Below are positions 16,905 through 26,809 of a stretch of DNA of 64,000 nt, piece by piece. The notes below the pieces were generated by a model. The model had not been told where the DNA came from. It searched no databases and was given only the letters and a program-made list of their open reading frames with translations. The stretch spans positions 62,001 through 126,000 of the forward strand of contig NZ_JAHBCL010000010.1 in NCBI RefSeq assembly GCF_018390735.1, in the 5' to 3' direction. Source of the stretch: Fusibacter paucivorans. GTDB taxonomy: Bacteria > Bacillota > Clostridia > Peptostreptococcales > Acidaminobacteraceae. Each line of letters begins with the position of its first letter. Position 1 is the first letter of the stretch. A program made the position numbers and the translations under genes.

Positions 16905-18044
16905 ATGAAGATCAATACCAAAACACTCATTATCACCATCCTTTTCTGCCTTTTCTATGCAAGCGGTATTTACTGGCTTAATACACCATCAGAAGGCGAA
17001 GTGCCTACCGCTGCCAGCAAACTGCTCTTTGTTAAAGCACATGTTTCAGAAATTCTAGACGATAATGCTTCACCAGACATTTGGACAGAAGGTTTAAGAT
17101 TGGGAACACAAGAAATTGTCGCCATCATAGACAGCGGTCTTTATAAAGGACGGGAACTCTATGCCGTCAATTATCTAAATGCCTACCAGAATATTGATCT
17201 GAAAGAAGGTATGAAAATCATTGTGCGTTTGGATAATGACGACCCCAAAAACCCCAAAATCGCTTCAATTGCCAATTATGACCGCAGTGCACTCATCATC
17301 GTGCTCGTCACAACGTTTATCCTGTTATTGTTGCTTTTCGGCGGCAAAAAGGGGCTTATGGCCATTTTGGGACTGTTCTTTACTATCTTCAGCATTTGGT
17401 TCATGCTCATACCAATGATGCTTAAAGGTTTTCCGGTGATCCCCTCTGCTGTCCTGTTAGTAAGTATTACCGCCGTCGCTTCACTCGTACTGCTTAACGG
17501 TTTTTCACGAAAAACATTTTGTGCTATTATCGGCTGCATCGGCGGCGTTTCATTTGCCGGCGCAATCGCCTATCTCGCCGGAATCATCACACCGCTTGGC
17601 GGCTTTAATATGATTGAAGCAGAAGAACTGGTTTTGAGAGCATCTGACAGCGGCTTGCAAATCAGCGGACTACTTGTCAGCGGCATTCTCATCGCCGCAC
17701 TTGGTGCCGTTATGGACATTTCACTAACGATTACATCCGCTGTTTACGAAATGCATCAACTCAATCCCAAAACCAATTGGCAATCACTTTTCAAATCCGG
17801 GCTCAATATCGGCCGCGATGCCATGGGCACCATGGCCAATACCCTTATACTGGCTTTCGCCGGCGCCTCACTCAATACACTCATTCTCTTTAGAGTCTAC
17901 GACTATCCTTCTCTTCAAGTCTTCAATAGCGATATGATGACCGTCGAAATCGTTCAAGGCCTCGCCGGTTCTATTGGAATCGTCTTAACTGTACCGCTTG
18001 TCGCACTGCTTAGCGCGATGCTCTTTACCAAAAAAAGCTTATAA
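16905..18044 (+). CDS. YibE/F family membrane protein
   Basis: A 379-residue integral membrane protein. One N-terminal membrane segment (residues 7-25) is followed by an extracytoplasmic region of about 100 residues with an OB-like character. About seven further helices follow, beginning at ALIIVLVTTFILLLLLFGG. The conserved GRDAMGTMANTLILAFAGA segment near residue 305 identifies the YibE/F family. Its role is not established; transport has been proposed. The ribosome site is a moderate AAAGG. It lies in tandem with the pseudouridine synthase and the SLH protein but has separate intergenic regions of 200 bases or more. Confidence 0.85.
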   Translation: MKINTKTLIITILFCLFYASGIYWLNTPSEGEVPTAASKLLFVKAHVSEILDDNASPDIWTEGLRLGTQEIVAIIDSGLYKGRELYAVNYLNAYQNIDLKEGMKIIVRLDNDDPKNPKIASIANYDRSALIIVLVTTFILLLLLFGGKKGLMAILGLFFTIFSIWFMLIPMMLKGFPVIPSAVLLVSITAVASLVLLNGFSRKTFCAIIGCIGGVSFAGAIAYLAGIITPLGGFNMIEAEELVLRASDSGLQISGLLVSGILIAALGAVMDISLTITSAVYEMHQLNPKTNWQSLFKSGLNIGRDAMGTMANTLILAFAGASLNTLILFRVYDYPSLQVFNSDMMTVEIVQGLAGSIGIVLTVPLVALLSAMLFTKKSL

Positions 18045-18105
18045 ATTCAAAAGGAATTTACCCAACATTAACAGAAATACGCCCTCTCTTTTAACGCTGT
18101 TTTTC

Positions 18106-18111
18106 TATAAT
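18106..18111 (+). promoter_or_regulatory. -10 element of the SLH protein gene
   Basis: A perfect TATAAT lies 155 bases before the ATG at 18265 and would give a leader of about 147 bases. No good -35 hexamer is seen at 16 to 18 bases. Confidence 0.4.
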
Positions 18112-18174
18112 AATATCGGTTGTAATTACATGAGCCATTGACCTTTTATGTCGGTGGCTTTCATTATCTCAATG

Positions 18175-18218
18175 CCCAAAAAACACTTATTTTCGTCTAT
18201 ACATCGACGGCTTTTGGG
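18175..18218 (+). other. Leader hairpin of the SLH protein mRNA
   Basis: CCCAAAA (18175-18181) pairs with TTTTGGG (18212-18218), enclosing a TCGTC/GACG stem. It sits in the long leader, 47 bases before the ATG. It does not match a riboswitch class that I can recognise; it may stabilise the mRNA of this very long gene. Confidence 0.4.
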
Positions 18219-18264
18219 TAGAAACTATTCGACAAACATTTCACAACCTTTAGGGAGGGAAAAC

Positions 18265-21200
18265 ATGAAGACGACACTGAAACGGTATCTCAGTATGTTA
18301 CTGGCGTTTTTAATGATGACCAGCACGACGAGCATACCAGTGAATGCTGCGCCTGCGCCTACATCGGCTACACATGTAGTCATCAGCCAAGTTTATGGCG
18401 GTGGCGGCAACAGCGGCGCACCGTATTCAAACGATTTTATCGAACTTTACAACCCTACTGCTTCTGCCATTTCGCTGGATGGCTGGTCTGTTCAATATAC
18501 CAGTTCATCTGGAACATTTGGTTCGAATACGACGCCGCTGACAGGTAGTATCGCAGCTGAATCGTATTATCTCATCCAAGAAAACAAGGGCTCCGGAGAT
18601 TATGAAGCGCTGCCGACGCCAGACGCTACCGGCAGCATCAGCATGAGTGGTTCCAAAGGTAAAGTAGCACTCGTTTCCAATACGGACGCCGCAACCTCAA
18701 AAGATGATCCTGATGTCGTTGATTTCGTAGGCTACGGTTCTGCCAATGAATACGAGGGTACTGGAACTGCACCTACACTCAGCAGTACAAAATCAGCCAT
18801 GCGTTCATCCAGCAGTATTGACACCAATGACAATGCGGCTGATTTCAAAGAATCATCGCCAACACCGCGCAACAGTACTTATGGTGCAGCTGTAACCAAA
18901 TGCGCCACACCAACTGCCAATATACCTTCAGGGACAATTCTTCCAGGGACACAGGTTACATTTGACAGTACGACAGACGGCGTCCTCGTTCAATACAATA
19001 TGGATTCCGCTGCCAGCGTCAATTGGACATCCGGCAGCACCGTCAATGTCACATCAAGCGCTACCTATTATGTCAAAGCCGTTAAAAGCGGGTTAAGCGA
19101 CAGTGATGTCTCCAGCTTTGATTACACCGTTGACAACAGTGCACCTGTTACCATCGCAGAAGCCAAAGCAGCTGCTGTCGACACAAAAGATATTAAGATT
19201 GCCGGCATCGTTACTTATGTCAGCGGTAAAAATGTCTATGTACAAGATACAACCGGTGCAATTTGTCTCTATCTCACGTCGAATGCTTCCGTGCTCCAAA
19301 AGGGTGACATGATTACCGCCATTGGGACGCGGGACGCCTATAATAATCTTCTCGAATTATCAGGCATAAATGAAGCGACAGTCCTCATTTCATCCCATGA
19401 TAACACACTGCCAACGCCTACGACCGCAACGATTTCAGAACTCATTGCAACACCAGACGGGCAAACCGCCGGTTATAACCACATGTGTGAAATCGTCAAT
19501 GTCAAAGGTGTTACGCTGACCAGCATTTCACAGCTTTCCCAGGGCGGTTCCGATATCGTCGTATATCCAAAAGTTGATTTGACAAAATATACGGGAATTG
19601 CGGAAGGCGATACCATTGATGCAACACTGCGCATGTATGATTATAGAGGAACACTTGAAGTCGAAATACTCACCATGAGCAAATCCGACGTTGAGGCTCC
19701 GCTTGCCGTCACTGCATCACCAAATGGCGGCAGCATTGTCAGCGGCGATGCCGTAACCTTATCTGCCAACAAAACTGGTGCCGCTATTTATTATACGCTT
19801 GACGGCACTAACCCAACGGCTTCCAGCACCGTTTATACAGCGCCAATCGCCATCACCGGTACCGTTGGTGAAACGATTACCCTTAAAGCTTTTGCGAAAG
19901 CTTCGGGAATTGCTGACAGCAGTGTTACAACCATTACCTATACCATTAAAGATCCAGACGCCACATTATCCATCAAAGAAGTTTTAGAACTCCCAAGCGG
20001 CACGAAAGATGTCGTCGTCACCGGACAAATTGTCTACTTTGCAACATCGTACGGCAACCCTGTTATTCAGTCCGTCATTGATGGCAAAACTTATGCACTA
20101 TATGTCTACGGTTCAGCACCAGAGGGTGCTGTCGTCGGCGATATCGTGAAACTCACAGGGACTTATTCCATCTATAACGGACTGCCGGAACTCTCCAGCG
20201 TTACCGATCCCACGATCATCGGCAATGCTGCTAAGCAGGTCCCAGAAACCGTTACGATTGCCGATCTCAAAACTAACGGCCTCAATATGCTGGATCACTA
20301 CGTGAAAATTAAAGATGTTTCACTTGGCAGTTACAACGCCAACGGTTCTACTGAAATTACCGATAGTACCGGTAAAATAAGTATTTACAAAGCAACGGCT
20401 TATCCTGCACTCGTTGAAGCAAACGATGTTGTCGACCTCTATGCAATGGTCGCATGCTACCATTCCTCCGTGCAGCTTTATACGGGGACTGCCAGCGACA
20501 ATGGCTATCAAGTTTACGACGTCGTCAATGATACGAAAAAACCGCTTTTAACATTGCCGGAACAATTTTTAACGGCAAAGGCAAAACAGCCTTATACCAT
20601 TGCCGTTGAGGCGGCAGATAACAAAGGCATTGATACTGTGACTCTAACCTACACCATTGGCTCAAACACCGTGACAGCACAGCCGATGACTTATCAGTCG
20701 GATTTAGGCAAATACGTGTTTGATATCCCTGCTGTCGAATTAGACGGCACTGTTGAATCGCTGTCTTTCACCATTACAGCGACGGATGTCACTGGCCTCA
20801 CAACGACCTCCGACGCCGTTGTTGTTGACATTGACAATCGGCCTCAGATCACAGCTGTCACACCTGCGAAAAACGGCAACACCGGCGAAGATAAAACTCC
20901 TACCATCTCTGCCACACTAGTCAATGCCGGCACAGCACCAATCGTCACTTTAACACTTAAATTAGATAACACAACGATCGTAGATGAAACCACAATGACG
21001 CAAACCGCTGATACAAGCAACATCATCTACAGTTATACACCAGCGGCACTTGAAGATGGCAACTATTTTGCAACGGTTACAGTATTGAGAAGTGACAATG
21101 TCAGCAACAGTGAAACATGGCAATTCACAGTTGGAACGCCTCGTTTCAAAGCTTACTTCGGACAGCTTCACGCACATACAGCTGAATACTCTGATGGTTC

Positions 21201-24200
21201 CGGAACGTTACAAGATTCTCTAAACTATCTCACAGGCATTAATGATAGCGACAATGTCGATTTTATTTCACTGACAGATCATTCCAACTATTTTGACAGT
21301 ACTTCAGCTGCCAATCCCGCGGGAGCACTTAACGACAAATCCCTGATGACATCTGAAAGTCTATCGCTTTGGAACAAGTATACCGGCACGATGAGGACTT
21401 TCAACGAGAATCACGCCGGTGCACTGGCAGCATTGCCAGGCTTTGAAATGACGTGGTCAGGCGGCCCCGGCCATATCAACACCTTTAATTCTGACGGCCT
21501 CGTCAGCCGCAACAACACCACCTTAAACAGCAAAAGCGGCGATGCCGGTATGAAAGCATACTACGATACGTTAATACAAGATACCGATCCACTGGCAAAC
21601 CTTTCACAGTTTAACCATCCTGGTGCCACTTTCGGTACATTCTCTGACTTTGCCTATTGGTCACCAGCTTATGACCAAAAAATGGTTGCTGTTGAAGTTG
21701 GTAACGGCGAAGGCGCCATTGATTCGGGCGGTTATTTCCCAAGCTATAGCGAATACACCAAAGCGCTCGATAAAGGCTGGCACGTCGCACCAACTAACAA
21801 TCAAGACAATCATAAGGGGCACTGGGGAAATTCAAATACTGCACGTACTGTTATCATTACAGATGATTTCTCAGAAACAGGCCTTTTAACAGGTCTTAAA
21901 AATATGTCCGTTTATGCTACAGAAGACAAGAATCTCAATATCGACTACAAGGTTAATGATTTAATCATGGGAAGTACCATTAGCACAGTTCCAACAGATC
22001 CGCTTGCTTTCACGATTAATATTGATGATGAAGATTCAAATGACACCATTTCAAAAGTAGAAGTCATTACCAATGGCGGCCGCATTGCAGCAAGTAAAAC
22101 ATTTGCATCAAACGTTGCCAACTGGTCATTTGAATTGCCGCCAGAGCAAGGTTATTATTATGTCCGCGTCACTGAAGCGGATAAAAATATGGCTGTCACC
22201 GCGCCAGTCTGGGTCGGTCAAGCACCACTCGTCGGCATCAGTTCGCTGGAAACAACCTCTGAAATGCCAGTTACAGGCGAATCATTAAAACTTGAAACGA
22301 CGCTGTTTAACAATGAAACCAGCGACGTAACTGTAAAAAGCATTGACTACACCATTGATAATACCGTTATTGCTTCTGAAACACCAAATGCAACCATCAC
22401 TTCCATGGGAACATTTAAAAATGAAATTAATTATACGCCAACTGACGCAGCATTGACAGCGGTAACCGTTTCATCTGTTTGCAGCATCGCCGGCCAAGAC
22501 AAGACCTTTACTGCCAATCTCGATTTAAATGTCCGTGACAGCGAAAAACTTGTTTACATTGGCATTGATGCCAGCCATTTCAACGAATACGTTGACGGCA
22601 ATTACAAAGCCAGCATGGGGAATTTCGCCAATATGGCTACTGATTTTGATGTACGCGTCGTCGAACTCGAAACCAGTGACGCATTGATTGCCGCCGCACA
22701 AAATGAGAAGTATGAAATGCTTATCTTGACACCGCCAACTCGCCGAGACGGCACTGCCTTCTTGATTGGCTACAAGAATTATTCAGATGCAGAAATCGAC
22801 GCCGTTGCTGCTTTCGCCAAATCCGGCAAGACTGTTATCGTCACCGGTTGGGGTGATTACTATGAAAACTATACAAAATACTCTGACGGCACCGATTTTA
22901 CACTACCAGCGAATGAGCAAATGTCTGTGCAGCAAAACAGACTACTAAAAGCCATTGGTTCTTCACTGCGAATTTCTGATGATGAAATTAAAGACGATGT
23001 CACCAACGGCGGTCAACCGCAAAGACTGTATCTCACCAATTATAATCTCGACAACAGTTTCTTAAACCGCGTCGTGACTGACGAACAAGTATACTCCAAT
23101 TATGGTGGTTCAACCGTTTATGCTGTTGATTCTACTAACCAGCCGACATCAACATATGCAGATCATGTCAGCCCAATGGTCTATGCCTTTGAAACAAGTT
23201 ACTCATCAGATGATGATGGCGACGGTACGACTGGTATAAAAGATGTAAACGTCCCTAAATACGATGATAAATACATGGTTGCAGCCACTGAAACCATCGC
23301 ACATGAAGATGGAATCACTTCTACCGTCATCGTAGCCGGCTCTGCATTTATGAGCAACTTTGAAATTCAGGCAACACTTGATAGTTATTCCACACCGGCA
23401 TACAGCAACTATACGATTTTAGAGAACATTGTCGCCTCCGTAAAAGACATTACACCAATTGCAACTGTTCAATCCGCAGATGAGGGTGAAAGCTTTACTA
23501 TTCGGGGCATTGTCACTTCAAATGCATCTGGTTATGATCAGGATACGGCATTCTTCGATTGTATTTATGTTCAAGATGATACATCAGGTATTAACGCCTT
23601 CCCTGTTTCAGGCAATATCCAAGCGGGACAAACCGTTGAAATCATCGGTAGAGCAAGTTCGTATAACGGCGAACGTCAAATTGCCGTTACAAAGATCATG
23701 GTCGTTGATGATACCGTTCAAACACTGCCAGAACCAATTAACGCAACCGCTGCTGAAATCGAATCGGCCATGTACCTAGGAAGCCTCGTTCGCATTGACG
23801 GTACGATTTCAAATATTACTGCGCCAAATGGTGCTGTTGAAAGCATTTATGTTCGCGATGCCGCTGGTGATACTTGTCGCGTCTTTATAGACGGCTATAT
23901 CACAAGTAACAAGCACATTCCAAATCTTTCGATCGGTTCTGATATTCAAGCAGTCGGCCTCGCTTCCATTGACACAGAAGGCAGCCGCATTCGCATTCGA
24001 GACAGAGCCGATATCGTTTGTACGGACACATCGGATGATCGCAGCAACCGAAACAACAATACCGATACAGACACAGCACCCGAGCCTGTGAAAACAGAAA
24101 CAGCCGGCGAAACTGCCACTGCTTCTGCCACCGTTGAAGGAAAACTCGAAGCTCCTGGCCGCTTAAAAGCTACAATTTCAGCCGCAGCGAGCAACACCCT

Positions 24201-25302
24201 TATCGAAGCCGCAAAGAATGCGGAAATACAAGGTCAAAAGGCAGTCATCGAAATTCAAATGAACGCCTCTGGAGATGAAAAAGCAATGGCTGTTGCCATT
24301 CCAAAAGCAGCTTTTAAAGCCATTGCAGACGATACTAAAGCCGATGTCAAAATCAATACAGGTCTTGGTGCCGTCACCTTTGATATTGGTGCGGTCAAAA
24401 CAATCAGCGATGCATCTGAAGACGCCGCAGAAGACATCAGTATCAGCATTGAAAAAGTTGATGCATCTTCTGTAACTGAATCAGTTCGCCAAGTTGTCGG
24501 CGATCGTCCGGTATATGACTTTACCGTCAGTGCCGGTTCAAAAACTGTTTCTTCATTTGGTGGCGGTAAAGCAACCGTAAACTTGCCATATACACCAAGT
24601 GCAGATGAAGACGTCAATGCCATTGTCGTCTACTACCTTGACGACAGTGGTAACTTACAAAAAGTTCGAGGTCAATACAATAAAGAAACAGCAGCCGTCG
24701 AATTTGTAACAACCCATTTTTCAACCTATATTATAGGCTATGACAAAAAATCATTTAAAGATGTCAGTGAAAGCGACTGGTATCACGATGCCGTCTCTTA
24801 TATAACAGCGCGTGACATCGCTTCCGGCACAGGTACGAATGCGTTTAGTCCAAGCGATGCCATTACGAGAGGCCAATTTATCGTCATGATGATGAAAGCC
24901 TATGAAATCGAGCCTGATACCATCATTACCGGCAACTTTGCAGATGCGGGCAACACTTATTACACTGGTTATCTAGCTGCTGCCAAACGCCTTGGCATTA
25001 CCAGCGGTATCGGCGATAATCGCTTTGCACCGGACGCCGCAATCACACGCCAAGATCTCAGTACCATCCTTTATAAAACACTGGTCCTGACGGATGAGTT
25101 GCCAGAAGTCGATGCAGCTGCATCTTCAAATGCGTTTAAAGGCTACAATGATACAGCAAAAGTCGCCGACTATGCAGAAGACGCTATGCGTCATTTTGTC
25201 GCAGGCGGTGTTCTCTCGGGCAGTTATGCACAAATCAATCCGACGACACCAACGAGCCGAGCTGAATTCGTCCAAATCCTTTACAACCTGCTTAATCAAT
25301 AA
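18265..25302 (+). CDS. Giant SLH-anchored multidomain surface protein with CehA/PHP metallohydrolase domain
   Basis: A 2345-residue exported protein. Domains in order: signal peptide (1-30, ending VNAAPA); lamin-tail-like domain (about 32-165); OB-like domains (about 245-380 and 555-690, e.g. VYVQDTTGAICLYL); a chitobiase-type domain (about 480-550, AAIYYTLDGTNPTASS); Ig-like regions; a PHP/CehA metallohydrolase domain (about 960-1230) with GQLHAHTAEYSDG, SLTDHSNYF, QFNHPGAT and NQDNHKGHWG; a GATase-like region (about 1425-1640); two more OB folds (about 1730-1920); a Thr/Ala-rich linker; and three SLH repeats (about 2160-2345). It is probably a cell-wall-attached phosphoesterase acting on nucleotides or nucleic acids outside the cell. 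ATG 18265 follows GGGAGGG. Confidence 0.88.
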   Translation: MKTTLKRYLSMLLAFLMMTSTTSIPVNAAPAPTSATHVVISQVYGGGGNSGAPYSNDFIELYNPTASAISLDGWSVQYTSSSGTFGSNTTPLTGSIAAESYYLIQENKGSGDYEALPTPDATGSISMSGSKGKVALVSNTDAATSKDDPDVVDFVGYGSANEYEGTGTAPTLSSTKSAMRSSSSIDTNDNAADFKESSPTPRNSTYGAAVTKCATPTANIPSGTILPGTQVTFDSTTDGVLVQYNMDSAASVNWTSGSTVNVTSSATYYVKAVKSGLSDSDVSSFDYTVDNSAPVTIAEAKAAAVDTKDIKIAGIVTYVSGKNVYVQDTTGAICLYLTSNASVLQKGDMITAIGTRDAYNNLLELSGINEATVLISSHDNTLPTPTTATISELIATPDGQTAGYNHMCEIVNVKGVTLTSISQLSQGGSDIVVYPKVDLTKYTGIAEGDTIDATLRMYDYRGTLEVEILTMSKSDVEAPLAVTASPNGGSIVSGDAVTLSANKTGAAIYYTLDGTNPTASSTVYTAPIAITGTVGETITLKAFAKASGIADSSVTTITYTIKDPDATLSIKEVLELPSGTKDVVVTGQIVYFATSYGNPVIQSVIDGKTYALYVYGSAPEGAVVGDIVKLTGTYSIYNGLPELSSVTDPTIIGNAAKQVPETVTIADLKTNGLNMLDHYVKIKDVSLGSYNANGSTEITDSTGKISIYKATAYPALVEANDVVDLYAMVACYHSSVQLYTGTASDNGYQVYDVVNDTKKPLLTLPEQFLTAKAKQPYTIAVEAADNKGIDTVTLTYTIGSNTVTAQPMTYQSDLGKYVFDIPAVELDGTVESLSFTITATDVTGLTTTSDAVVVDIDNRPQITAVTPAKNGNTGEDKTPTISATLVNAGTAPIVTLTLKLDNTTIVDETTMTQTADTSNIIYSYTPAALEDGNYFATVTVLRSDNVSNSETWQFTVGTPRFKAYFGQLHAHTAEYSDGSGTLQDSLNYLTGINDSDNVDFISLTDHSNYFDSTSAANPAGALNDKSLMTSESLSLWNKYTGTMRTFNENHAGALAALPGFEMTWSGGPGHINTFNSDGLVSRNNTTLNSKSGDAGMKAYYDTLIQDTDPLANLSQFNHPGATFGTFSDFAYWSPAYDQKMVAVEVGNGEGAIDSGGYFPSYSEYTKALDKGWHVAPTNNQDNHKGHWGNSNTARTVIITDDFSETGLLTGLKNMSVYATEDKNLNIDYKVNDLIMGSTISTVPTDPLAFTINIDDEDSNDTISKVEVITNGGRIAASKTFASNVANWSFELPPEQGYYYVRVTEADKNMAVTAPVWVGQAPLVGISSLETTSEMPVTGESLKLETTLFNNETSDVTVKSIDYTIDNTVIASETPNATITSMGTFKNEINYTPTDAALTAVTVSSVCSIAGQDKTFTANLDLNVRDSEKLVYIGIDASHFNEYVDGNYKASMGNFANMATDFDVRVVELETSDALIAAAQNEKYEMLILTPPTRRDGTAFLIGYKNYSDAEIDAVAAFAKSGKTVIVTGWGDYYENYTKYSDGTDFTLPANEQMSVQQNRLLKAIGSSLRISDDEIKDDVTNGGQPQRLYLTNYNLDNSFLNRVVTDEQVYSNYGGSTVYAVDSTNQPTSTYADHVSPMVYAFETSYSSDDDGDGTTGIKDVNVPKYDDKYMVAATETIAHEDGITSTVIVAGSAFMSNFEIQATLDSYSTPAYSNYTILENIVASVKDITPIATVQSADEGESFTIRGIVTSNASGYDQDTAFFDCIYVQDDTSGINAFPVSGNIQAGQTVEIIGRASSYNGERQIAVTKIMVVDDTVQTLPEPINATAAEIESAMYLGSLVRIDGTISNITAPNGAVESIYVRDAAGDTCRVFIDGYITSNKHIPNLSIGSDIQAVGLASIDTEGSRIRIRDRADIVCTDTSDDRSNRNNNTDTDTAPEPVKTETAGETATASATVEGKLEAPGRLKATISAAASNTLIEAAKNAEIQGQKAVIEIQMNASGDEKAMAVAIPKAAFKAIADDTKADVKINTGLGAVTFDIGAVKTISDASEDAAEDISISIEKVDASSVTESVRQVVGDRPVYDFTVSAGSKTVSSFGGGKATVNLPYTPSADEDVNAIVVYYLDDSGNLQKVRGQYNKETAAVEFVTTHFSTYIIGYDKKSFKDVSESDWYHDAVSYITARDIASGTGTNAFSPSDAITRGQFIVMMMKAYEIEPDTIITGNFADAGNTYYTGYLAAAKRLGITSGIGDNRFAPDAAITRQDLSTILYKTLVLTDELPEVDAAASSNAFKGYNDTAKVADYAEDAMRHFVAGGVLSGSYAQINPTTPTSRAEFVQILYNLLNQ

Positions 25303-25314
25303 TGTTCATGCCCT

Positions 25315-25400
25315 TTAAAGTTAAAAATAGCATCTGTGATTAAACGGGATTAAAGTTAAAAATAGCATCTGTGATTAAACGGGATTAAATTTAAAAATGG
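25315..25400. repeat. 35-base tandem repeat downstream of the SLH gene
   Basis: Two identical 35-base units (25315-25349 and 25350-25384), each beginning TTAAAGTTAAAAATAGCATC, are followed by a diverged 16-base third start (25385-25400). They lie between the SLH stop and its terminator. Each unit is non-coding and AT-rich. The perfect identity points to a recent duplication. Confidence 0.85.
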
Positions 25401-25429
25401 CGACATCTCAATGATGTCGCCGCTTTTTT
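25399..25429 (+). terminator. Intrinsic terminator of the SLH gene
   Basis: GGCGACATC (25399-25407) and GATGTCGCC (25413-25421) form a perfect stem with a 5-base loop, followed by GCTTTTTT. Confidence 0.92.
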
Positions 25430-25542
25430 CTTCATAGCATAATCTTTATTCGACTGTTATCACAGCATTTCATAAAAACGCCGTCATCAACCAATGCCCT
25501 CCTGATGCGGAAAAAGCTTTTCCCCGTACCAGTATAGCCGTA

Positions 25543-26568
25543 TTACTTAACTGTATAAATCCAACCTTCCGGTGCTTCGACATCGCCAAACTGAATACCC
25601 GTTAACGTATTGTAAAGCTCAGTTGTTACAGGCCCCACCTCTGTTTCGCTGTAGAAAACATGGAGGCTGTCTTTATAATCAATGCCACCAATTGGTGTGA
25701 TCACAGCTGCTGTACCACAAGCCCCAGCTTCTGTAAATTCATCTATTTTATCAATTGGACAGTCACGTTCTTCAACTTTCAGTTTTAAATAGTGCTCTGC
25801 CAGATACATTAACGAGTATTTTGTAATACTCGGTAAAATAGACGGTGATTTTGGCGTTACAAACACTTTGTCTTTTGTGATGCCAAAGAAGTTAGCTGCA
25901 CCGACTTCTTCAATTTTTGTATGTGTCATCGGATCCAGATAGATACAATCTGCATAACCTTTTTCAGCTGCTCTTTCATGCGGCATCAAACTGCCGGCAT
26001 AATTGCCGCCAACTTTTGCGGCGCCAGTACCATAAGGTGCCGCTCTATCCATGTCGGCAATGGTAAAGTTGACAGGTGTCAGGCCACCTTTAAAATACGC
26101 GCCAACCGGCATACAGAAAACGCCGAAAAGGAATTTAGGTGCCGGTTTGACACCAATCGTATCGCCTATACCAATCATAAAAGGTCTTAAGTATAGCGTT
26201 GCGCCAAAACCATACGGCGGTACATACTGTTCATTTGCTTTTACAACCTGCATACAGGCATCGACAAATTTTTCTACCGGAACGGTTGGCATTAAAATAC
26301 GTTCACAGCTCTTCATCATGCGTTTCGCATTTTCATCCGGTCTAAATAGCTGAATGCTGCCATCTTTGGTACGGTAAGCTTTTAGCCCTTCAAAACATTG
26401 CTGTCCATAATGCAATGCTGTTGAAGCTTCACTAATGGTAACCGTATTATCGGTAACGAGATTCCCATCATCCCATTGACCGTTTTCCCATATGGATATG
26501 TAGCGATAGTCCGTTTTAACATATGCAAAACCGAGGTTCGCCCAATCCCAATCTAATGTCTTACTCAC
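25543..26568 (-). CDS. ilvE: Branched-chain amino acid aminotransferase
   Basis: A 341-residue class IV PLP-dependent aminotransferase that interconverts leucine, isoleucine and valine with their keto acids using glutamate/2-oxoglutarate. The PLP lysine is in [13 protein letters not shown], and [16 protein letters not shown] and [18 protein letters not shown] are typical of the longer (BCAT type) subgroup. A GTG start at 26566-26568, eight bases after GGGG, is preferred; the TTG at 26586 overlaps the ribosome site. It is a monocistronic gene with a -10 TATAAT at 26717-26722 on the minus strand. No T-box or leucine-leader motif was seen upstream. Confidence 0.95.
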   Translation of the reverse strand: MSKTLDWDWANLGFAYVKTDYRYISIWENGQWDDGNLVTDNTVTISEASTALHYGQQCFEGLKAYRTKDGSIQLFRPDENAKRMMKSCERILMPTVPVEKFVDACMQVVKANEQYVPPYGFGATLYLRPFMIGIGDTIGVKPAPKFLFGVFCMPVGAYFKGGLTPVNFTIADMDRAAPYGTGAAKVGGNYAGSLMPHERAAEKGYADCIYLDPMTHTKIEEVGAANFFGITKDKVFVTPKSPSILPSITKYSLMYLAEHYLKLKVEERDCPIDKIDEFTEAGACGTAAVITPIGGIDYKDSLHVFYSETEVGPVTTELYNTLTGIQFGDVEAPEGWIYTVK

Positions 26569-26716
26569 TTTTTCAGCCCCTTTCAAATCCTATCTTATTT
26601 AGTTTGTGTCATCTTACTGACCGCTGAAAGGCTATGCTTTTAGCTAAAATGAAATGAGACGTCAATCCAATTAACTTTACACCAACACTTTTCAACTGTC
26701 ATCAGGCTCTAAAGCT

Positions 26717-26722
26717 ATTATA
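26717..26722 (-). promoter_or_regulatory. -10 element upstream of ilvE
   Basis: A perfect TATAAT on the minus strand, about 150 bases upstream of the GTG start. The -35 region is weak (GGTCAA at 16 bases). The leader between it and ilvE shows no recognised riboswitch. Confidence 0.45.
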
Positions 26723-26809
26723 GCCCAATCGCAGAGTGTTGACCAGTGAACTTTTACAATTCTGTCATATCTCCATCACTTGAATATGATGATACCAATC
26801 TCATAGCAC

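Noticed and set aside
18106-18264. Possible cyclic-di-GMP riboswitch before the SLH gene
   Set aside because: The leader has stems, but the conserved GEMM core sequences are not present.
26569-26809. Possible T-box or leucine riboswitch before ilvE
   Set aside because: No T-box sequence, specifier stem or terminator/antiterminator pair could be found in the leader.
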